Program-made: the position numbers and the translations under genes
The notes under the pieces: model-generated
Told to the model about the DNA's origin: nothing
Database searches by the model: none
The model's input: the letters and a program-made list of their open reading frames with translations, nothing else
Assembly: GCA_024277025.1 (NCBI GenBank)
Contig: JAJRWA010000077.1
Span: 1-38,952, forward strand
Direction: 5' to 3'
From: Candidatus Krumholzibacteriota bacterium
GTDB lineage: Bacteria > Krumholzibacteriota > Krumholzibacteriia > LZORAL124-64-63
DNA length: 38,952 bases
In this document: positions 8,315 to 16,288 of the stretch, one piece after another
How the letters are laid out: each line of letters begins with the position of its first letter
How positions within the stretch are numbered: position 1 is the first letter of the stretch

Positions 8315-8340
8315 CCGTGGCCATTGGTCACGGTTTTTTT
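8315..8340 (+). terminator. Intrinsic terminator of the tRNA-Asp unit
   Basis: 8-bp stem CCGTGGCC/GGTCACGG (one G-U), loop ATT, followed by seven T. Confidence 0.9.
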
Positions 8341-8425
8341 CTGTCGCCGTGTTTGTTATGGTGGTGATGATCGAGCCCAAGTGATTTCACGCTCCCTGGT
8401 GAGCCCCGCTGAAGGAGAAAGACCC

Positions 8426-10138
8426 ATGCGACGCGCAGCGACGACAGTCGTGATTCCGGCGACCGCCTGTTTGATTCTGGCCCTGGCCGGTTGCAGCCCA
8501 ACAAAGGATGAAAACATGTCCCAATCCGCTGGTGGCGATTGCGGCTGGGCGGCCCAGGGTGAATTGCCTGTGGTGGCCGATCTGCAACAGCGCCTGGACG
8601 GCTATGTGGCCACTGATCTCTCACCGGATATCAGCCATCTGACCGCAACCCAGACCCAGGTGCTGAACAAGCTGGTGAGCGCCAGCAAACTGATGAATGA
8701 GATCTTCCATCAGCAGGCAACGCCCTGCCGGGCTGAACTCGCGGCCCGCATCGAGTCGCTGCCGGCGGCCCAGCAGGAAGCCGCGCGGCGCTACTTCCGG
8801 ATCAACGTCGGGCCCTGGGACCGGCGCTTCCACTTCGAGCCGTTCTTCGGCACGTGGGTCCACCCTGACGGAGCCAACTTCTATCCGCTGGATCTGACCG
8901 GGGCCGAGCGGGCGGCCATCGCCGACCAGGCCAACGGACTGGACGGACTGTTCACCATGGTGCGCCGCGACGGCGACCAGTTGGTGGCTATGCCGTACTC
9001 CGAATTCTTTGCTGATCAGCTCACGGCGGCGGCCAAGCTGCTGCGGGAGGCCGCCGACCTGACGGAGAACGCCAGCCTGGCGGCGTTCCTGCGCTCGCGG
9101 GCCGACGCTTTCCTCAGCGACGACTACTACGAGTCGGACATGCTGTGGATGGACCTCGACAGCACGGTCGAGATCACCATCGGGCCCTATGAGACCTATG
9201 AAGACGGCCTGTTCGGCTACAAGGCTTCCTTCGAGTCCTTCGTGACGGTTACCGATCCGGTGGAAAGCCAGCGTCTGGCCAAGTTCAAGAACGAACTGCC
9301 CTGGCTGGAGAAGAACCTGCCCATTCCCGAGGCGGACAAGAATCTGAACCGGGGCACCGACTTACCGATCCGGGTCGTGGACGAAGTCTACTCGGCGGGC
9401 GATACGCGGGCTGCGGTCCAGACCATCGCCTTCAACCTGCCCAATGACGAGCGCGTGCGCGAGGCCAAGGGCAGCAAGAAGGTCATGCTGCGCAATGTGA
9501 TGAATGCCAAGTTCGACCAGATCCTGGTGCCGATCGCCCGGGAACTGGTGGCCGAGGACCAGTTGCCCGACCTGACGGCCGAGTCGTTCTTTCTGCACAC
9601 GTTGTGGCATGAGATGAGCCATGGCCTGGGGCCCGGCAAGATCACCGTGGACGGTCGCGAGACCGAAGTGCGGCTGGAGCTGAAGGAAACCTACTCCACC
9701 CTGGAAGAGGCCAAGGCCGACGCCATGGGTGAGTGGGACATTTTCGTCTTGTCCCGGGCCGGGCGCGGTTACTTCTCCGACAACATCTACCGGGAGCAGG
9801 CGACCACCTACCTGGCGGGTCTGTTCCGTTCGGTGCGGTTCGGCGTGGGCGAGGCTCACGGCCAGGCCAATGCGATCCAGTTCAACTACCTGATGGCCAG
9901 GAAGGCGATCAGTCACAACGCCGAGACCGGGCGGTTCTCCATCGACATCCCGGTTTTCGAGCGGGCCATTGCTGATCTGGTGCGGGATATTTGCCTGATC
10001 CAGGCGGCTGGCGACTATGAAGGGTCCGTGGCCTTCATCGAGCAGTACGGCGGGTTGGTGCCGGTGTTGTCGCAAGCGCTGGCCCGGCTTGACGGAATTC
10101 CGGTTGATGTGGAACCGCTGTTCCCGCGCTACGAGTAG
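8426..10138 (+). CDS. Lipoprotein zinc metallopeptidase of the M49 (DPP III-like) type
   Basis: 570-residue lipoprotein. The start is ATG 8426 with AAGGAGA at 8412-8418; the longer frame would run back through tRNA-Asp. The lipobox is LAGC with Cys23. The zinc site is LWHEMSHGLGPG (His395, Glu396, His399), followed by LEEAKAD (Glu427/Glu428) as the likely third ligand. Upstream lies LPNDERVREAKGSKKVMLRNV, similar to the DPP III-like half of plant NUDT3-type proteins. Classical M49 enzymes have HEXXGH with an extra residue; this has HEXXH, as that NUDT3-like branch does. The substrate is unknown; peptide hydrolysis in the periplasm is inferred. A GC-rich hairpin lies between it and the convergent next gene. 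Confidence 0.72.
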   Translation: MRRAATTVVIPATACLILALAGCSPTKDENMSQSAGGDCGWAAQGELPVVADLQQRLDGYVATDLSPDISHLTATQTQVLNKLVSASKLMNEIFHQQATPCRAELAARIESLPAAQQEAARRYFRINVGPWDRRFHFEPFFGTWVHPDGANFYPLDLTGAERAAIADQANGLDGLFTMVRRDGDQLVAMPYSEFFADQLTAAAKLLREAADLTENASLAAFLRSRADAFLSDDYYESDMLWMDLDSTVEITIGPYETYEDGLFGYKASFESFVTVTDPVESQRLAKFKNELPWLEKNLPIPEADKNLNRGTDLPIRVVDEVYSAGDTRAAVQTIAFNLPNDERVREAKGSKKVMLRNVMNAKFDQILVPIARELVAEDQLPDLTAESFFLHTLWHEMSHGLGPGKITVDGRETEVRLELKETYSTLEEAKADAMGEWDIFVLSRAGRGYFSDNIYREQATTYLAGLFRSVRFGVGEAHGQANAIQFNYLMARKAISHNAETGRFSIDIPVFERAIADLVRDICLIQAAGDYEGSVAFIEQYGGLVPVLSQALARLDGIPVDVEPLFPRYE

Positions 10139-10164
10139 CGGGTCTCCCGCCGCGGTTTGATTCG

Positions 10165-10197
10165 GCTCCCCCTGCCGCCGGCGGGGCGGGGGGGAGC
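10165..10197. terminator. GC-rich hairpin between convergent genes
   Basis: GCTCCCCC (10165-10172) pairs with GGGGGAGC (10190-10197), with further GC pairing inside. It has no U-tract on either strand but sits exactly between two convergent stops, so it may act as a shared terminator. Confidence 0.5.
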
Positions 10198-10208
10198 TTG
10201 CTTGGGGC

Positions 10209-11417
10209 TCAGAAAAGCCGCTCCAGCAGGGCGTGCAGATTCTCGAACACTTCAGGCGACAAGGCCGGCACGGAATCGATCAGCTCAATCCCGGGCGTCC
10301 CCGGCTCCGGTGCGGGCGAGGGGTTCAGGAGGGCCGCCTGTTGATAGGCCGCCAGGAATGCGGCTGGTGAGTGGCGCACTTCCCGCAATCGTTCTTCCCC
10401 CAGGCGTCCGACGATGAGTTCAGCCATGGCGATCCCCGTCTGGGCGAAGGCGTTGCTGCCGGCCATGCTGCGGGCGAATTCTGACCCCTGGTCGGCCATG
10501 ACTTCCGGCTCGGCAAACATGGCGGGCAGGGACGCCTCCCACCGGGCGAACGTGAGTCTCGCCTTGCGGTAGAATTCCTCGGGTACGATGTGAACCTTGT
10601 ACAAGGCCGGGTGTTCACGGTCGAACTCCAGGCTGGTCGTTTGCTCGATCCAGCCGGCGACACCTTCGTTCAGCATGACGCGCAGGCATTCGGCCACGGC
10701 CTGCTCACCTGCGGTCTCGACGGGACTTGTGCCCGACGGCGCTTCCAGGCTGCGGTAGAGCAGGGTGGCGATGGAGCGGTTCGTCTGATCGCCGCCACCG
10801 GCGACCAGGGCACCGGTGTCGACGAAGACCTGCCCTTCGTGCAGGCGGATCTCCGCCTTGGCCGGCAGAAAATTGAGGACCAGTGGCACCGGCTTGTTTT
10901 CGGGGCTGAGCCAGAAGGACACCAGGCTGTCCAGGGCACAGGCGCGATGGCCGGCGGTGTATTGCTTCAGATACGCGTCCACGTCCGCTGTGTGGTCATG
11001 GCTGTAGCTGAAACTGCGGCTCATCGCCACACGGTCCGGCGGCCGGCGGCGTTTGCTGGGCTTGCCCAGTATCGTCCACCACGGGTCCTGGAGCCAGTTG
11101 GCCAGATTCATGGGCTGGGGCACATTCGGGGCTAGGCTCTGGCGCCAGGCGGCCACTGCGGGCAGCCGGCCGTAGGCCTCCAGTTCCTCCTGGCTGACCG
11201 CCTCGCCGTGGGACATGCGGTCGGCCATGGACTTGAAACTTTTCCAGGGCGCGGTGTTGAGCTGGACATCGCAGTCCGCGGCGTCTTTGGCGGCGGTATG
11301 GCCGCTCTCCCCGATCTGGCAGCCCCCTGCGGCCAGCAGGCAGCAGACCGCCAGGATTGCCGGGATCAAGGTGCGGGCGATATTGTGATCCGGCGTCTGA
11401 TGGCTTATCTTTCGCAA
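10209..11417 (-). CDS. Lipoprotein, DUF5700-like, metal-site residues apparently lost
   Basis: 402-residue lipoprotein with the start set at TTG 11417, which has GGAG seven bases upstream. A GTG at 11450 would add 11 residues but has no ribosome site. The lipobox is AAGGC with Cys33. The C-terminal half resembles putative zinc peptidases of the DUF5700/DUF2268 kind: a helix where HExxH is expected, then LNEGVAGWIE in the place of the EG motif, then QTGIAMAELIVGRLG and PAAFLAAYQQAA. In the expected active helix the sequence is IATLLYRSLE (residues 216-225), with no HExxH, so it is probably not a protease. The family call rests on pattern memory. It diverges from queE with only 56 nt between starts. 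Confidence 0.55.
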   Translation of the reverse strand: MRKISHQTPDHNIARTLIPAILAVCCLLAAGGCQIGESGHTAAKDAADCDVQLNTAPWKSFKSMADRMSHGEAVSQEELEAYGRLPAVAAWRQSLAPNVPQPMNLANWLQDPWWTILGKPSKRRRPPDRVAMSRSFSYSHDHTADVDAYLKQYTAGHRACALDSLVSFWLSPENKPVPLVLNFLPAKAEIRLHEGQVFVDTGALVAGGGDQTNRSIATLLYRSLEAPSGTSPVETAGEQAVAECLRVMLNEGVAGWIEQTTSLEFDREHPALYKVHIVPEEFYRKARLTFARWEASLPAMFAEPEVMADQGSEFARSMAGSNAFAQTGIAMAELIVGRLGEERLREVRHSPAAFLAAYQQAALLNPSPAPEPGTPGIELIDSVPALSPEVFENLHALLERLF

Positions 11418-11473
11418 CTCTGAACTCCAGTCTTTCACGAAGGCCGGCACAGCCGGTGGGGAACCGATACCTG

Positions 11474-12136
11474 ATGCTGCTGGTCAACGAAATATACACT
11501 GCCATCTGCGGCGAGTCACGCTTCAGCGGCCATCCCTGTACGCTGATTCGTCTGACGGGCTGCCATATCCGCTGCCGGTGGTGCGACTCGGCCCACAGCT
11601 TTGCCGGCGGCGAGCGGCAGACTGTGGCCGATGTCATGGCGACAGTCCGTGGGAACAGGCTGCGCACCGTGTTGGTGACCGGTGGCGAACCGCTGCTGCA
11701 GAAGGACGTTCTGCCGCTGCTGGCGCATCTGGTGGACGACGGACGGCAGGTGCTGCTGGAGACCAGCGGCACGCTCGGACCGGACAACATGATCGCGCTG
11801 GCAGAAGTTCCCGGCGCCGTGCACCGGATCGTGGATGTGAAGGCTCCCGGCAGCGCCATCGGGTCTGACCAGATCGATTGGGCTGCGCTGGCCGCACTCG
11901 GAGCGCGGGACGAATTGAAGATTGTCTGCTGCGACCGGGCCGACTACGAGTGGGGGCGGGATCTGCTGCAGGCGGGCGAGCGTTTCCCGCAAGATGTGCG
12001 GGTGAGTTTCTCGCCGGTGCAGGGCGAACTGGCCGGCCGGGATCTGGCCGAGTGGGTGCTGGCCGACCGCCTGGACGCCGTGTTTCAGATCCAGTTGCAC
12101 AAGGCCGTCTGGCCCGACGTGGAAAGAGGTGTCTGA
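11474..12136 (+). CDS. queE: 7-carboxy-7-deazaguanine synthase QueE
   Basis: 220-residue radical SAM enzyme that contracts 6-carboxy-tetrahydropterin to 7-carboxy-7-deazaguanine in the preQ0/queuosine pathway. The start is ATG 11474 behind GGGGA. Near the N-terminus are VNEIYTAICGES and the cluster motif Cys30-x3-Cys34-x2-Cys37 (GCHIRCRWC), the standard spacing for QueE. VTGGEPLLQ is the GGEP motif that contacts SAM; LLETSGT and VDVKAPGS fit the family. The short length (about 210-230) is normal for QueE. The stop overlaps the start of queC by one base (TGATG), so the two are translationally coupled. queD, queF and tgt are not in the window. Confidence 0.93.
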   Translation: MLLVNEIYTAICGESRFSGHPCTLIRLTGCHIRCRWCDSAHSFAGGERQTVADVMATVRGNRLRTVLVTGGEPLLQKDVLPLLAHLVDDGRQVLLETSGTLGPDNMIALAEVPGAVHRIVDVKAPGSAIGSDQIDWAALAALGARDELKIVCCDRADYEWGRDLLQAGERFPQDVRVSFSPVQGELAGRDLAEWVLADRLDAVFQIQLHKAVWPDVERGV

Positions 12137-12825
12137 TGGACTCCGGCGCGCAGCGGGCAACGGCAATCGTACTGGTCAGCGGCGGTCTGGATTCCGCGGT
12201 CTGCCTAGCCGAGGCCGTGCGGGATTTCGACACCGCCGTGCTGCATATCAACTACGGGCAGCGCACCGAAAAGCGGGAACTGCAGGCGTTCACCGACCTG
12301 GCCGATCACTACGGCATCACCCGCCGCCTGGTGGCCGACATATCCTACCTGAAAGCCATCGGCGGGTCCTCGCTGGTGGATGAGGGCCTGGCCGTGGAGA
12401 CCGGTTTGCCCGGCCCGGAGCAGGACGTGCCGTCGACCTATGTGCCATTTCGCAACGCTCACATCCTGTGCGTGGGCGTGAGCTGGGCCGAGGTGATCGG
12501 GGCCGGGGCGTTGTTCATCGGTGCGGTCGAGGAAGACAGCAGCGGTTACCCGGATTGTCGGGACGAGTTCTACCAGCAGTTCGCGCGGGCCATCGAGGCG
12601 GGAACGAAACCCGATACGCACCTGACAATCCGCACGCCGCTGATCCGGCTGGACAAGCCGGCCATCGTGCGCCGGGGACTGGAGCTGGCTGTGCCGCTGC
12701 ATTTGACCTGGTCCTGCTACACCGAATCGGAGGCCGCCTGCGGCGAGTGCGAGAGCTGCCGCTTGCGCCTGCGCGGCTTTGCCATGGCCGGTCAAACCGA
12801 TCCGATCAGGTACCGCTCGTCCTGA
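12136..12825 (+). CDS. queC: 7-cyano-7-deazaguanine synthase QueC
   Basis: 229-residue enzyme that converts 7-carboxy-7-deazaguanine to preQ0 with ATP and ammonia. The start is ATG 12136, in the stop of queE. The ATP-binding P-loop is SGGLDS (residues 15-20). HINYGQRTEKRE and VPFRNAHIL are typical QueC blocks. The zinc site is four cysteines at 194, 202, 205 and 208 (SCYTESEAACGECESC). Together with queE it gives the middle of the queuosine pathway. Its 3' end overlaps the convergent radical SAM gene by 20 bp, with no terminator between them. Confidence 0.95.
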   Translation: MDSGAQRATAIVLVSGGLDSAVCLAEAVRDFDTAVLHINYGQRTEKRELQAFTDLADHYGITRRLVADISYLKAIGGSSLVDEGLAVETGLPGPEQDVPSTYVPFRNAHILCVGVSWAEVIGAGALFIGAVEEDSSGYPDCRDEFYQQFARAIEAGTKPDTHLTIRTPLIRLDKPAIVRRGLELAVPLHLTWSCYTESEAACGECESCRLRLRGFAMAGQTDPIRYRSS

Positions 12826-13753
12826 AGCGGTCGAAGTCATAATCCTGATAGGCGTTGCAGCGGCTGCACAGGTTGATCAGGTCGCGCCGGCCGTCATCCA
12901 GCGTGGCCCGTAGCACGTTGGCGGCGTAGCTCTCCCAGATTTCCTGTACGGAAGATGTGGTCACGTTGCCGATCACCGCGCGCTCGTGCACATCCCAGCA
13001 GCAGATCGTGGCGTTGCCGTCGGTGTAGAAGAACATCTCGTCGAGGATCTTCAGGCACGGCTTGAGCACGACATCCTCGCGCTTCTGTCCGGTCCAGGGC
13101 CACTGGTACATCTGGGTGATCAGCACCTCGCTGCAGCGCGGCGCCCAGTAGGCCTTGTACGCTGCGATCTCGTGGGCGTTCTCGGGCACTTCGATCATGC
13201 GCAGCTCGGTGAAGACCTTGTCCCGGTAGCCGCCGGTGTCCCACAGTTCGAGAAAGCGAGTCACCCGTTCCAGGACCTTTTCGTAGGCAATGCCGACCCG
13301 CGACGGCTCGTAGGTTTCCTTGCTGAAACCGTCGACCGAGAAGCGCATGATGTCCACGCCGGCGGCCAGCAGTTCGCCGGCCAGTTTCTCGGTCATCAAC
13401 TCGCCGTTCGTATTGAACTCGACCTTGGCCGTGGGGTCGTTCTCCTTGATGTAGCGCACGATTTCCACTTGCCGATTGTCGACAAAGGGCTCGTTGGTCA
13501 GGAAGGGCCGGTAGGTCAAACCCCAGCCGCGCGTATCATCGACAATCTTGCGCCACATTTCGTCGGGCATGCGCGCCGGATCCCGCACGATCTCGTTCTG
13601 CGGACAGAACGGGCACTTGGCGTTGCACTTGGTCACGGTCTCGAGCTGGATGTAGCGGGGGCGCGAAGCGTAGGGCAGTTGCCAGCGGGCACCCCGCCGG
13701 GCACCGGGCAGACTGGGCGCCAGATCCGTCAGATTGGCTTGGTCGGGTCGCAT
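12806..13753 (-). CDS. Radical SAM protein with SPASM-type C-terminus
   Basis: 315-residue radical SAM protein. The start is ATG 13753 with GGAGG directly upstream; an in-frame start at 13789 is rejected. The cluster motif is CNAKCPFC in the order Cys-x3-Cys-x2-Cys, after IQLETVTKCNAK. NTNGELMTEKL and FSVDGFSKETYE are typical of this group. The C-terminal part has CLKILDEMFFYTDGNATICC, then GNVTTSSVQEIWES and LCSRCNAYQ, a SPASM-type auxiliary cluster site. SPASM enzymes modify peptides, sugars or other substrates; nothing here names the substrate. It follows waaA by 38 nt on the same strand, so it may belong to a lipopolysaccharide gene cluster. It is convergent with queC. Confidence 0.82.
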   Translation of the reverse strand: MRPDQANLTDLAPSLPGARRGARWQLPYASRPRYIQLETVTKCNAKCPFCPQNEIVRDPARMPDEMWRKIVDDTRGWGLTYRPFLTNEPFVDNRQVEIVRYIKENDPTAKVEFNTNGELMTEKLAGELLAAGVDIMRFSVDGFSKETYEPSRVGIAYEKVLERVTRFLELWDTGGYRDKVFTELRMIEVPENAHEIAAYKAYWAPRCSEVLITQMYQWPWTGQKREDVVLKPCLKILDEMFFYTDGNATICCWDVHERAVIGNVTTSSVQEIWESYAANVLRATLDDGRRDLINLCSRCNAYQDYDFDRFRTSGT

Positions 13754-13791
13754 TGAATCCTCCAACTTGTGTGTTGAGCCAGTGGCCAAAC

Positions 13792-15093
13792 CTAAAGATA
13801 GGGTTCGATGACCGCCATGCTGCGCCGCGTGGCTCCCCGCTGGTCGAGGACCACCTGGCGGGCTTCGGCGCCCACGCGTGTCAATTTCCCGCTGGGCGCC
13901 AGCAACTGACGGGTCCTCGCCAGAGCTTCATCCGGCCGCGTCAGCACGAATCCCGCGCCGCGCCGCACCAGCAAGCCGGCCTCCTCGGCGTTCTGGATCA
14001 CGGGCCCGAAAAGGACGGGCAGGCGCGCTACCGCTGGCTCCATGGTGTTGTGCACACCGGTGGTGAAGCTGCCGCCAACGTAGGCAAGATGGGCCGCCCG
14101 GTAGATTTCCGCCAGGACGCCGATCGAATCGGTCAGAATGACCCGGGCCGGATGGTCGGTCCCCGGTTCCGATCCGGTCATCAGGGCCGAAAGGCGCCGG
14201 TGGGGGATTCCGCGTTGGTTGAGGGCCGTTTCCAGGTGGCCCAGACGATCGGGTGTCGGCTCATGGGGTGTCAGGACCACCCGCAGGTCCGGAAACCCGG
14301 CCAGCAATTCGCCCAACACCGGCAGCCAGAGCTTCTCGTCCGGCGGCCAGGTACTGCCCAGGACGAGCAGACGTCCACCCAACTGGCCAAGACGCCGGCT
14401 CGTCTCGCCGCCGTGGGCGGCCTCGTAGCGCAGGATGACCTGTTCGACCCGGGTGTCGCCGGTCACCGAAACCGGCGCCCGAACACCCAGGGTTTCGACA
14501 AAGCGGGCCTGGTCCTCGGGAGTGCACACGCCCAGATGAGCGAAACGATCAAACAGGTCGCGAAAGAAAGACCGGGCGATCGGGCGCAGCCTGGTGCTGC
14601 CGGGCTGCAGGCTGCCGGCCAGCAGGATCACCGGCACCCCGGCCCCGGTGGCGGCCAGGACCTGGTTGGGCCAGCAGTCGAACTTGACGAAGACCAGCAG
14701 GCGCGGCTGCCAGCTGCGGACCAGGCGCGCCATGTCGGCCGGATGGTCGAAGGGCAGGTAGTCGTGCAGGTCGGCGCAGGGCCGCCCGCAGGCAAAGTCG
14801 TATCCCGAGGGCGAGAAGTGGGTGACGGCCACCGGCAGTTCGGGTTCGGATTCCTTGATGGCCATGATCAGGGGCCGCGCCTGTTCGTACTCGCCAACCG
14901 AAGTCACGTGAAACCAGACGCCGCCCCGCACGCGGGCCGCCCCGGCCAGCAAGCGCTCCATTAGTCCCTTTCGGCCGTGCAGGCCGGCCGCCAGCTTGGG
15001 CACAAAGGGGGCCGCGGCCGGCACCAGCCCGCAAAGCGCCGGGCTCAGGTTGCGATACAGACGCAGTGGGTAGCCGAGCGGCGCGGTGCTCAC
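13792..15093 (-). CDS. waaA: Kdo transferase (3-deoxy-D-manno-octulosonic acid transferase) WaaA
   Basis: 433-residue inner-membrane-associated GT30 enzyme that adds Kdo from CMP-Kdo to lipid A precursor. The start is GTG 15093, which overlaps the stop of the upstream GT9 gene as GTGA, with GAGGA just before it. HVTSVGEYEQA holds the likely catalytic Glu68; PYLPFD-like text (LHDYLPFDHP) and VFVKFDCWPN follow. The C-terminal half has VLGSTWPPDE, LTPHEP and AYVGGSFTTGVHNTMEPAV, the classic Kdo-transferase end motif. The length is normal for the family (about 425). The gene implies Kdo-containing lipopolysaccharide. Confidence 0.93.
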   Translation of the reverse strand: MSTAPLGYPLRLYRNLSPALCGLVPAAAPFVPKLAAGLHGRKGLMERLLAGAARVRGGVWFHVTSVGEYEQARPLIMAIKESEPELPVAVTHFSPSGYDFACGRPCADLHDYLPFDHPADMARLVRSWQPRLLVFVKFDCWPNQVLAATGAGVPVILLAGSLQPGSTRLRPIARSFFRDLFDRFAHLGVCTPEDQARFVETLGVRAPVSVTGDTRVEQVILRYEAAHGGETSRRLGQLGGRLLVLGSTWPPDEKLWLPVLGELLAGFPDLRVVLTPHEPTPDRLGHLETALNQRGIPHRRLSALMTGSEPGTDHPARVILTDSIGVLAEIYRAAHLAYVGGSFTTGVHNTMEPAVARLPVLFGPVIQNAEEAGLLVRRGAGFVLTRPDEALARTRQLLAPSGKLTRVGAEARQVVLDQRGATRRSMAVIEPYL

Positions 15094-16106
15094 GATTCCT
15101 CCCCGGGCAGCATGTCGGCCAGGGCGGTCAGCGCCTGGGTTGGTGTGATGCCGCTCAGGCAAGCCAGATCCTGGCGGTGGCAGGGCCGCTTGCCGTTGCG
15201 GGAGCATGGCCGGCACGATTCGTCGCGCTCCAACACCCGACTGCCGCGGCCCAGGGGAAAGTAGCCGAATTCCCTGACCGTGGGGCCGAACAGGGCCAGC
15301 ACCGGGGTGCCCGCGGCCTCGGCCAGATGCAGCAGTCCGCTGTCATTGGTGACCAGGATCGTGACGGCAGACAGGCTGCGTGCGACCTCCGTCAACGCGG
15401 GCAACCGGACAATCTCCACGGCCGGATCGGCGGCCGCCGCCACAGCCAACTCACTGCCGGGAAACCAGGAGGCTTCGCGTGGTCCGAGATAGATGCGCAC
15501 CTGGCCCGGGTGCCGGGCCAGGAACCGGCGCATCAACTCGGTGTAGCTGGTGACCGGCCAGCGTTTGCTGTCCCACTGGGCACCCGGTGCCAGACCAAGT
15601 ACCGGCACCGGAGCCGGGTCCGCATCGCCCCGCAAGTGAATCAACGGTGGCGTCGCGGGCGGGTCAGTCCCCGGACCACCCAACGGGTCGGTCAGCGCGT
15701 TGAACCGGTCGACCATGCGTTGATCGAGCTTCTGGTTGCCGCGCCCCAGGGACATCAGGCCCAGCCGAGCCATGGTGTCCTTGGCCAGCCGGCCGGCCGG
15801 TCGGCGGCCCATCAGGCCGAGCAGCAGGTGGGAACGCAGCGTGTTGTGCGCGTCCAGGATCGTATCCCAGGGCCGGCGGCGCAGCCGTGAGGCCAGACGC
15901 CGCACTCCGGCCAGACTGTTTTCGGGCAACTCGACGACTTCATCGATGCCGCGCATCTCCCTCATCAGCGGCGCGAAAGCCCGCTTGGTCACCAGCGTGA
16001 CCCGGCAGGACGGTCCCGCCTGGCGATCAGCCAGCCGAGCCAGGGACCAGCCCAGCACGCAGAGGTCGCCGAGGGCGCCAAAACGGATGACAAGGACTTC
16101 GCGCAT
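15090..16106 (-). CDS. Glycosyltransferase family 9 (heptosyltransferase-like)
   Basis: 338-residue GT9 enzyme. The start is ATG 16106 with GAAAGG upstream; a longer frame to 16295 lacks a site. The N-terminal motif is VIRFGALGD (residues 6-14), typical of ADP-heptose transferases. Further on are LDAHNTLRS, LGLAPGAQWDSKRWP, and the donor-binding block VTNDSGLLHLAEAAGTPVLALFGPT. A cysteine-rich stretch (ESCRPCSRNGKRPCHRQDLACL) near the end resembles the four-cysteine segment seen in many GT9 enzymes. It very likely adds a heptose or related sugar to the inner core. It is the first gene of a minus-strand operon: GT9, waaA (4-nt overlap), then the radical SAM gene. Confidence 0.88.
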   Translation of the reverse strand: MREVLVIRFGALGDLCVLGWSLARLADRQAGPSCRVTLVTKRAFAPLMREMRGIDEVVELPENSLAGVRRLASRLRRRPWDTILDAHNTLRSHLLLGLMGRRPAGRLAKDTMARLGLMSLGRGNQKLDQRMVDRFNALTDPLGGPGTDPPATPPLIHLRGDADPAPVPVLGLAPGAQWDSKRWPVTSYTELMRRFLARHPGQVRIYLGPREASWFPGSELAVAAAADPAVEIVRLPALTEVARSLSAVTILVTNDSGLLHLAEAAGTPVLALFGPTVREFGYFPLGRGSRVLERDESCRPCSRNGKRPCHRQDLACLSGITPTQALTALADMLPGEES

Positions 16107-16288
16107 GGGACCTTTCGGGAAAGACGCATTGCCGCAGCGGCGAGGATACCAGATACCGGTCGTGTGAAAATGGTTTTCCGCAGGCCTGGAAGCAAGCCGG
16201 GGCCGCGGGCGCAGAGTCCGGTCAGCCATCGCTTGCTCCAAACCAGCGCAGCGTTTAACATCCGGCGGCGCCGGGGGATTGGGCCCCC

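Noticed and set aside
8159..8425. N-terminal extension of the M49-like gene
   Set aside because: It would translate through tRNA-Asp and its terminator.
13753..14964. A 403-codon plus-strand frame
   Set aside because: It is antisense to waaA; the product is low-complexity and unlike any family.
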